Positions 11,860 to 20,000 of a stretch of DNA of 20,000 bases are shown one piece after another. Position 1 is the first letter of the stretch. The number at the start of each line of letters is the position of its first letter. Position numbers and translations under genes: made by a program. The DNA is from Dictyostelium firmibasis (taxonomy: Eukaryota > Evosea > Eumycetozoa > Dictyosteliales > Dictyosteliaceae): contig CM069766.1 of assembly GCA_036169595.1 (NCBI GenBank), forward strand, positions 4,602,501 through 4,622,500, written 5' to 3'. Below the pieces are notes generated by a model, which saw only the letters and a program-made list of their open reading frames with translations, ran no database searches and was not told the DNA's origin.

Positions 11860-13541
11860 TTAATCAGATTCTTCAGAATCATCATCATCATCATCATCAT
11901 CATCGTCATCATCATCATCAGATTCTTCTTCAGCAGATTTTAACCAATCAATAAAACCTTTACATTTCTTTAAATAAAAACCATCATCTTCTTCATCATT
12001 TTCTATTTCTTCAGCCCATTCAAAGATAGCCTCTTCAGTGATGACATCATTTTCATAGAGTTGATGTAAGATTGGTTGAAAGACTACTTTGAATTTCTCA
12101 TTTTCATCACAAAAATCTTGAATCTTAAAGATGAAATCTACCATACTATCTTCACTTGAGAATTTAACCAACAATGGTGAGAAAGAGGTGATTCTACCAG
12201 CGATGAATTGTTGTAATTCTTTTGGAGTAATAGTGTTAATATCAGAGGTTGATGGTAACTCTAATAGAACTGGTAATACACTAGTTAAACAATCTAAACC
12301 ATCTCTATCATAGGCGAATTTCAAACCATTAATTTCTAATTGAATATTCTCTAATGAAAGTTTCTCTATAATACCACGTCTAACTGTATCACCAACTTCT
12401 CGATGAAATTTAACTGAATCAGGTTCAATAACATCTGTATTTTGTTTACCATTACCACAACCTGATTTACCATCATTTTTTTCAATATTATCATCATCAT
12501 CATCATCCGAATTATCATCTTTAGAATTATTAATATTTCTTGGTACTAATTCATTATGTAATTCATTCTTCATTAACCATTTATTTGCAAATTTACTATT
12601 ATTATTATTATTATTATCATCTTTATCATTATTATCAGTTAAATCAATTTTTTCAAAATAATCTTCTAGTAATTCTTCATCATCTTCATCTTCATTATAT
12701 TTTACCATTGTAATTTTTGAAAAAGGTTCTAATGATTTAGATTTACCAATATAAACATTGAAACCAATGATTGAACCAAGACCAATGATAGATGATGATT
12801 TAATGGTTGCACCATTACAAATGATAGAATGATCTATTACGGCATTATCTTCAATAGTTACACCATCCCAAATGTAGGAACCATTGATTTTAACGTTTTT
12901 ACCAATAATACAATTTCTACCAATAGTTGAATGACTAACGATTGAACCTGCACCGATTTCAGTAGATGTACCAATTACAGTCTCTTCAGAGATTAAACAG
13001 TCACCTAATAATTTTACATTCTTTTCTTTGTAAATCATTTGACGTGATAATGAATAACTTGAATTACACATGAAATTATTATCTGGTACCATTGGGAAAG
13101 TCCAACGATGAATAATATCTTTACTCACTGAATGATAGGTACGTAAATCTTTAACTCTTGCAGCATATTCACCTTGTAAAACGTATGCTGATAATTTGTA
13201 ATCTAATAGATCACTAGAGAGAATATCATGAATGAAATCCTTACGAATATCAGCGAAATCAAAATTATCATTAAACAATGCTAGTACCTCTGGTGAACAA
13301 ATATCAATATGACAATCAATTAAATCATATCTCAATTGAATAGATGGATGTTTCTTAAATAATTCAACACTAATTTCTGATCTCTTCTTACTTGGTGAAT
13401 TATCATAACATACTAATTGCATAGTATCTCTATTACATCCAATAACTGTATCATCTTGTTTGCTTCTAGTTCTATGTGTTGGTGATGCTTGTTTATAAAC
13501 CATTGTCATAATATTATTTTTATCTAATTCTCTTCTATCCC

Positions 13542-13578
<37 letters not shown>

Positions 13579-14222
13579 CATTGTTATTAGTATTTGAGAA
13601 TGTACATAGTATACATTGATATATATATATATATATATAATATTTACTTATGTATTTGTAATGCTTTTTGTAAATTCATATTTGAAACGACATCACCAGT
13701 GATCAGAATAAAATCTGATTGAATGACTTGAGCATTATAAACACCACGAAGTGCATCACCTGTAGTTCTACAATCTGAACCAGTCATACAAATTACTTGT
13801 ACACCTGGAAGATCATGCCATCTAGATGATTGTATATACTCTTTAATTTGTGATGCATGTGCACAACAAAATACAAAGATTTGTTGTACTCCTGATGCTG
13901 CTAAAAATTCTAATGTATAATCTAATAATGGTATATTAACTAATGGTAATAATGTCTTTTTTTTTATAAATTAAAATTAATATTTGAGTATTATTATTAT
14001 TATTTTTTGAACTTTGAGGGAGTGTTTCAAGTTTTTTTTTTTATTTTTTTATTTTTTTTTTTTTTTTGATGATCAATTTACTCTTGGTTTTTCTAAAGTG
14101 ATTGGGGCAAATTTTCTATCAAAACTATCACCTAAAACAACTGCTTGAAGAATATCTTCACTTTTTAATTGATCCATATTGGATTGTCCACTTTGTTTGT
14201 TTTTTTTATCATTTTTTGACAT
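11860..14222 (-). CDS. eif2b5: Translation initiation factor eIF2B, epsilon (catalytic) subunit
   Basis: Three exons, 14222-14082, 13955-13648 and 13540-11860, join in frame (phases 0 and 2) into 709 residues, matching the roughly 710-720 of yeast and human homologues. It is the catalytic subunit of the eIF2B complex that exchanges GDP for GTP on eIF2 in the cytosol. The N-terminal nucleotidyltransferase-like domain shows VVLGDSFDRKFAPIT, LLPLVNIPLLDYTLEFL, FVFCCAHASQIKEYI and DFILITGDVVSN. Next come DNFDFADIRKDF (the conserved NF motif) and a left-handed beta-helix of I/V-containing hexapeptides at about 324-416. Residues about 430-515 are a variable Asn/Asp/Glu-rich insert. The C-terminal W2/HEAT domain (about 530-690) carries LEINGLKFAYDR and AIFEWAEEI, and the protein ends in an Asp-rich acidic tail, which is typical of eIF2B epsilon and eIF5 and mediates eIF2 binding. 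Introns are 126 and 107 bp. The start MSKNDKKNK follows an A-rich context. Confidence 0.95.
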
Positions 14223-14985
14223 TTTGAATATAAATAAATATAAAAAAAAACCTTTTATTTGAAGGTCTTTCTCAAAAATTTAACACAACACGATAGAAAA
14301 TAAAAAAAAAAAAAAAATGAAAAAAAAAAAATTAAAAAAATTGTTTTTTTTTTTCTGATTTTCATTTTTATATTTTTTATATTTTTTTTTCATATTTTTT
14401 CTCAAGACGAAAAATGTGACAGATTAATAATATATTTTTTTTATTTTCAAAAAAATGGGATTGCATTGATAATCTTCACTTTTTAAGCCAATCAATGTAA
14501 GAACTAAAAATATATCTCAAGGTTTTGGGGTTCTCCCCATATTTTTGTATTTTAATAGTTCAATTTTTCAGAGATAAAACTTTGAATTTTAAAGAAAAAT
14601 GCATATATATATAACATAATTAATTAATAATATAATAAAATAATTGAAAATTAAAATCAAAAAAAATAAAATAAACCAAAACAAAAAAAAAAACTTTTAA
14701 TTCCTAATATATATCACTCTACTAAATTTATAAAATACATTCAAATTAAATGAAAAAATTAATAAAGTTTAATAATTCCTATTATATCACCTTACTAAAT
14801 TTATAAAATGCATTCAAAATTAAACATTACTACTATTTTTGATTGTAATAATAAAACTTCAATTTGGTTTTGAAAATTCTTTTTTAGAATTAGGAAAAAA
14901 AAAAAAAAAAAAAGCAATTAAAAAAAAATATTTAAAATAATTTTGTATTTGACCAAATTAATATTTTATTAAAATTATAAACTGT

Positions 14986-15030
<45 letters not shown>

Positions 15031-15051
15031 AACTTGAAAGATAAAAATAAA
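14223..15051. promoter_or_regulatory. Upstream region of the eIF2B epsilon gene
   Basis: Non-coding on both strands. After A/T runs next to the start codon, 14400-14580 is a more complex patch likely to hold promoter elements. It contains TGGGGTTCTCCCCA at about 14527-14540, which can pair as a 5-bp hairpin, and the near-complementary words TTGCATTGAT and ATCAATGTAA around 14461-14502. A diverged tandem duplication lies at 14694-14825. The final 150 bases, with a long T run at 14993-15029, are the 3' flank of the kinase gene. Regulatory function is inferred from position. Confidence 0.45.
14694..14825. repeat. Diverged tandem duplication, two copies of about 50-57 bp
   Basis: The block beginning TTCCTAATATATATCACT at 14701 recurs as TTCCTATTATATCACCTTAC at 14776. 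Both continue with ACTAAATTTATAAAAT, then A or G, then CATTCAAA and ATTAAA. The copies are offset by 75 bp, with few substitutions and small indels. This is not a simple microsatellite and has no coding capacity. Confidence 0.85.
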
Positions 15052-17208
15052 TTAGTTTTTATCTATATAAGTTTTTATAACCTTTTCACATGAATGAGAA
15101 GAACCTTCATTTAGATGAGTAATATACTCTGAATCTGAAATGTTGTTATCAATTAAATATTGTTTAGTTTCATCCATTAATTTTAATGATTGTTTATAAA
15201 TTGAAGAATTAATTAATGATCTACATTCTTCAACATTTGTTTTTAAGTCCCAATTTTTTTTATCATTTTCATATTCAATTTTAATATTTGTTAATGTAGT
15301 AAAACATTCTTCTGCAGTTGGACGTAATTTTGAAATTCTATTCATTGTTGAAAATAAAAATTTTTGTAATGATTCATTTAAAATTGTTGGAATTGTTGGA
15401 ATTAAACAATTTTCAGCTGCATTTTTTAAAAAGAATCTTTGTCTATCATTTTCATATTCATAATAGGGTAATCTATATTTACCATATATTAATTTATAAA
15501 CCAATTGAGTAATTGATATACCAAGAGAGTAAACATCTGATTTCTCATTAAAACTATTAGCATACATCATTTCTGGAGGAATAAAAACACCAGTACCTTT
15601 AAAATCTCTAAGAGTTTTCATTTGATTACTCTCTGATTTTTCTCTTGATAAACCAAAATCTGAAATTAATAAAATTATTTTATTTCCATCAAATTTTACC
15701 TTTTTTTTTTTTTTTTTATTATTAAATAAAAAAAATTAATATTAATTTTAAAAAATTAAAATATGAAATAATACATACTAACCAATTTGAAGGTTTAATA
15801 TCACGATGAAGTATAATATATTTATTACTATTATTTTGATTATGATGAATTTGATTTATAGAATTAATCATTTGTAAAGCTAAATCAAAGAATAAACTAT
15901 ATGTTATTTGATTTTCTTTTATAAAAATTTCTAAATTTGTATCACATTTTTCTAAAATTATACCAAAACCAACATCCAATTTAACGATACCATAAAATTT
16001 TGTTACACAATTATTTTGAATTGAATGATGAACTGCAAGTTCTGTATAAATACTATTCATTTTATGTTGTTTAAAATCATTTGGAATTTTGATTGCTACT
16101 TGAATAGGATTTAATAAATTTTGAGAATTAGTAAGTAATAATTCTCCAGCATAAACTTTAGCATTTCCACCATTACCAAGAAGTTTTGTTGTATTTAATT
16201 TTATTAATTTTTCATCAAAAACTTTAATTTTATCAATCTCTTCAATATATCTATCCTTTAATTCAAATTTGGTTTTATAATCATTCATATTAAAATTATA
16301 AATAAAATAAAATTCTTTAAAATTTGAATTATTAAGTAAACCATAATTTGAAATAATTGAATTAATAGTTTCTTGAGAAACATCATTTAATAATTGTTGA
16401 ATTAATAATAATCTGAAATAATTTGGTGATTTTCCCATTGTAATATTTGAAATTGTACATATATCTTCAATTTTTTTAAAACTATTAAAAAGTGATCTAA
16501 TTTCACTAGATTCTAAACTTAAATCGTAAGCACATTTTAAAGTTTTATTATTTTTAACGAATGGGCTCCAACATAATGCAAGTAAATACTTCACCATATC
16601 ATATCTATTCTCTTGAACACATTTAGTTAAAAGTAAAACTTTTTCATCATCATTTTCAAGAGGTATCATACCACTTGAAATTAATTCATTTAAAATTGGT
16701 AAACCTAGTATTTTATTTTTAGTTGTATAAAATAAAGCATTATCGCCATTTTTATCTTTTTCATGAACTAAAATATTTAATGATCTTATTTGAATCAAGT
16801 CATCTTTGAAATTTAATGATGATTTCATTTCACAAAAACGGTGAAAAAAAGTACATCCTTGATCATCTTTTTCAATAAAAAAGTTGGAACAAGTTTCATT
16901 GATTTTTTTATAATCAATAGTATGATTAATTGATGCATCATTATAAAATCTATAATTAAAAAAAAAAAAAAAAAAAAGTTTAGGAATGAATTAATTAATT
17001 TATTTTAAAAAAGAAATAAAAAAAATGAAAAAAAATTACTTCAATTTTGGATTTGATGAAAAATTTTTAGTTGATTTTCTTATATTATCAGCTTCATCAG
17101 GTCCATTATTTTTAAAAGATTGAGAAATATTTTTAAAAAAATTTATCTTATTATTTTTTTTTATTGGTCCTTTATTATTAGTTGAACTATTAATATTATT
17201 ACTATTAA

Positions 17209-17248
<40 letters not shown>

Positions 17249-17362
17249 ATTATTATTATTAATATTATTATTATTATTATCTTTAAATTGGTTGATAATT
17301 TCATTTAATTTATCATTAAATAAACCTTCCCAATTTTCACGATGAATATTACTTCCCATCAT
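15052..17362 (-). CDS. Protein kinase with ankyrin-like N-terminal region
   Basis: Three exons, 17362-17040, 16949-15779 and 15699-15052, joined through donors GTAATT and GTATGT, give about 713 residues. An in-frame stop just upstream fixes the start at MMGSNIHREN. Residues about 28-70 are a poly-Asn region. Residues about 130-270 (HEKDKNGDNALFYTT, LPILNELISSGMIPLEN, NRYDMVKYLLALC) look like degenerate ankyrin repeats. The kinase domain runs from about 360 to 640: glycine loop LGNGGNAKVYAG (364), VAIK Lys (about 394), HRDIKPSN (about 488), DFG (512), a PPEMM form of the APE motif, then SDVYSLGIS. All catalytic residues are present, so it should be active. HRDIKPSN suggests Ser/Thr specificity; the group (possibly tyrosine kinase-like) is uncertain. 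A 79-bp intron splits the catalytic loop from DFG, and splicing gives NWLVKFDGN. The C-terminal 70 residues are a charged helical tail. The partner or pathway cannot be told. Confidence 0.88.
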
Positions 17363-17439
17363 TATTTATTAAGTTTTTTAAAATAAAAAAATAAAAATTA
17401 CTTTCTTATTATAATAAAATTTAAAAAGAGAGTTGTTTC

Positions 17440-17477
<38 letters not shown>

Positions 17478-17867
17478 TTACATATTTAAAATTCATTTGT
17501 TTTTTTCTTTTTTTTTTAATACATCAATCACATTATATTGAAAACACCCCTAGTGTGTTCAATTTTTTATTTTTTTTATAATTTCAAATAATAACAAAAA
17601 AATATAAAAAAAAAAATAAATAAATAAAAAAAATTAAAAAACTTATTGGTATTTGTAGTAATGGGGGTATTGAATGGATTATATTGATTAAAATGGAAAT
17701 AATAGTGGTTAGAGATTATTAAAAATACAAAAAAAAAAAAAAAAAAATACAAAAATTAATTTAAAACAAAATACATCATTTCATTTGCACAATAATTATT
17801 AACCCCCATCACCCGAAGCTTTTTTTTTTTTTTTTTTTATTTTATTTTTTTTTTATTTATTTAATGG
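17363..17867. promoter_or_regulatory. Upstream region of the kinase gene with inverted repeats
   Basis: No coding sequence. A hairpin-forming inverted repeat lies at 17538-17562 (TTGAAAACAC, a 5-base loop CCCTA, then GTGTGTTCAA; one mismatch in a 10-bp stem). A second, wider inverted repeat pairs ATGGGGGT at 17661-17668 with ACCCCCAT at 17802-17809. The patch 17640-17720 is G-richer than its surroundings. The right end, with T runs at 17820-17838, is the 3' flank of the PRXL2-like gene. The region should contain the promoter of the minus-strand kinase gene; specific sites are inferred only. Confidence 0.45.
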
Positions 17868-19460
17868 TTAACCATTATATTTGTAAGGACAATAAATTAA
17901 TTGATTCTCTTCTTCATCATCATCTCTGAGAATGAATTTTGAAGATTTTGTAACTTTATAGAAACCATTACCTTGAACATAGTCAGTATTATTAATTTTA
18001 TCCATAAACTCCTGTTCTTGAGAGGTTGATGATTTTGAAGGGGCTGCAGATGAAATTGGTTGCAAACTATTAATAGTGCTATTAATCTCTAATGATGGCT
18101 CTGTATAGATAACTCTATCATCAGTTCTAAATAATGATGGATCTACTTGAACTGAGTCTAGTATTGAAAGTAATATTTCACTACTTTTTGATGGTTTTGG
18201 TAATTTAATTCTTTCTTTATCATCTTCTTCGTCTTCATAAAATTCATCATCATCATCATAATCATCAGTGTACTCATCCTCTTCATCTTCATCCTCTTTA
18301 TCATCATTATACTCTTGATTATTATAAGTATCCATATCTTTACTATTTTCTTTTTCATCACTATAGTCATCTTCATTCTCTTCTTGATCATAACCATAAT
18401 CTTCATCATCATTTTCATTATAAAAATCCTTATCTTTTTTACCATCAATATAAAAGTCAGAATAAACTTCATTTTCATCGATATCATTATTACCATTGTA
18501 AGTGGTTGTAATGTATTGATTGGAAGGTAAATTAAATGATATGTTTGAAAGTGTATTACCTCTGACTGGTCTATTTTTTGAGGATTTTGAATTATAAATT
18601 GATAAATCAAAGCTGATTGAATTTGAGGGTACATCCAAAGTGATTGGTTTTGGAATTGATAAATCGATCTTACGAGAGGCCAAAATTTCCTCTTTGGTTG
18701 GATAGGGTGTTAGACATGCCTCCCAAATCTCCTTTAGATCGAAAATATCGGCATATCTTTGAGGTCTAAAATCATAATGTGCCTCTTGTGGTTGTGGTCC
18801 CAATACCATAGTTGCACCCAATTGAAATCCATCCTTTCTATAGTTTGAGGAAAAGCCCAACTCTTTGATTCTTCTATAGTAGACCATAACACGTGGATCT
18901 AAAAACAACTCATAAGTGGTTAACTTACTTCTTCTCTTTAGATTTAAAGCACGATAAACTGATCTAGTTTTATCCAAATAGATTTTACCGGCAAAGAATT
19001 TCATTTGTTGAAACTCCTCTAAGCCTTCCTCATCAAAACCTATACCGATCAACTCGATACCAACTTTATCAAATTTTGGCTTCAAAGATGAGAGATCCAA
19101 TGCTTGTAACCTACAAATTAAACAACCAAATCTACGAAAAATGGCAACTACAATTCTCTTATTCTCATAAAGACTTGTTAAGAGGAGTTCTCTACCATCT
19201 GAAACATCACAAACCGTTATACCTGTCAATATAACCGATAATGGAATTGGACTCGGTTTTAAATTCTCATATAAATGTTTATTCTTTTCCAAATTACCTG
19301 GTAATTTACTTTCTATTGGTTCGAAAAATACTGGATCAGAATAATCGATCACTGGTCTTTGAGGTTCAAAGAATGGTGATTTATCAAAAATATTTTTACT
19401 TTCTTCTCTTTTTGGTTTTGATAATTTTAGTGGCTCAATAGTTGAAATTGGTTCAATCAG

Positions 19461-19519
<59 letters not shown>

Positions 19520-20000
19520 CTATATTCTCGGTTGATTTTTGAGTTTGTTTTAAATCTTTATTTTTATTTTCATTTTTATTTTCTTGTCTATCATATTGTT
19601 TATCATCAATTTTTAAACTATTATATTTTATATTTGTTCTATTTACATTATTTACCTCTTCATGTTTATTATTGTAATCATTATTATTATTATCATCATC
19701 ATAGTCATCATCATCATCATCATTACCTATTGCTGATAATGAAAAGAATAAATCATATATTCTATTTACTTGATCATGATCCCTGTCTCTATCTTGATCG
19801 CTATTATTTATACTATTGTTTTTATTATTATTGTTGTTACTATTATTCTGCCTGAATATTGGTGATGATGTTGATACTGATGATGACGATGATGACGACG
19901 AAGGCTCGCCATCATCATTTCTTTGTTCTTTCATATGTTTTTGATTTTCATCTACAAATTCTATAGACGAATTTAAATTCTTGTTATCATTATTAATTAT
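17868..20000 (-). CDS. PRXL2/SelU-type thioredoxin-fold protein with long low-complexity regions (5' partial)
   Basis: The frame stays open from the stop at 17868 to the window edge. An ATG at 19934 would give 688 residues, but it has a poor context (CAT before ATG) and 22 further in-frame codons upstream, so the true start probably lies outside. From that Met, residues 1-220 are low-complexity: Ser, Asn, Asp/Glu runs and about 19 Gln encoded by CAA. Residues about 233-415 form an AhpC/TSA-like domain of the PRXL2 (FAM213/selenoprotein U-like) family: GITVCDVSDGRELLLTSLYE, IFRRFGCLICRLQALDLSSL with a CxxC pair at 271 and 274, GIELIGIGFDEEGLEEF, KIYLDKTRSVYRALNL and QLGATMVLGP. Family members are thiol oxidoreductases or prostamide-synthase-like proteins; the CxxC suggests redox activity. 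Residues about 480-570 are very acidic, and the C-terminus ends CPYKYNG. The exact substrate is unknown. No intron was found in the visible part. Confidence 0.8.
19461..19517 (-). repeat. CAA repeat encoding poly-Gln
   Basis: About 19 uninterrupted CAA codons (read on the minus strand) encode a poly-Gln stretch in the low-complexity N-terminal half of the PRXL2-like protein. Such runs are frequent and length-variable in Dictyostelium. Confidence 0.95.

Noticed and set aside
18158-18634. Minus-strand frame of 158 residues rich in Met, Ile and Lys
   Set aside because: An out-of-frame reading of the acidic region of the PRXL2-like gene.
19442-19855. Plus-strand frame with poly-Val and His/Tyr runs
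   Set aside because: Antisense of the CAA and GAT/AAT repeats in the PRXL2-like gene.

Overview
This window looks like nuclear DNA of a social amoeba, very probably Dictyostelium discoideum or a close relative. The background is extremely A+T-rich. There are long poly-A and poly-T runs and long AAT/ATT microsatellites between genes and inside introns. Introns are short (about 80-230 bp), A+T-rich and mostly begin GTAAGT or GTAAAT. Proteins carry runs of Asn, Gln, Thr and Asp. The pyruvate kinase rebuilt across two introns is 507 residues, the length I recall for the D. discoideum enzyme. No tRNA, rRNA, CRISPR array, transposon or virus-like element could be recognised.

Layout, left to right. 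1-838: intergenic, homopolymer-rich. 839-3017 (+): two-exon gene for a BRCT domain / coiled coil / RRM protein. 3200-3604 (-): a small divergent profilin-like protein, convergent with the first gene. 3605-5359: a 1.75 kb non-coding stretch with a TG/CA inverted repeat and a (TTA)n tract of about 220 bp. 5360-6815 (-): three-exon heterotrimeric G-protein alpha subunit. 7641-8234 (-): two-exon small membrane protein of unknown function, with a 200 bp AAT-type tract just past its stop. 8235-9304: non-coding, including an unusual G+C-richer island. 9305-11126 (-): three-exon pyruvate kinase (pyk). 11860-14222 (-): three-exon eIF2B epsilon subunit. 15052-17362 (-): three-exon protein kinase with an ankyrin-like N-terminal half. 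17868-20000 (-): a PRXL2/SelU-type thioredoxin-fold protein with long acidic low-complexity regions, open at the right edge of the window.

Seven of the eight genes lie head-to-tail on the minus strand, each separated by roughly 0.5-1.8 kb, except that the profilin-like gene is only 182 bp from its convergent neighbour. The neighbours share no obvious pathway: glycolysis (pyk), translation initiation (eIF2B epsilon), G-protein and kinase signalling, actin dynamics and redox. This is ordinary eukaryotic gene order, not an operon or a multi-gene system. Exon boundaries were worked out by hand from GT/AG sites, reading-frame phase and family homology. Each rebuilt protein stays open from start to stop (the last gene to the window edge).

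No convincing new multi-gene system is present. The most interesting points are the BRCT-RRM architecture, the divergent profilin, complementary AAT/ATT repeats in the two introns flanking exon 2 of the G-alpha gene, and the G+C-rich island downstream of pyk.
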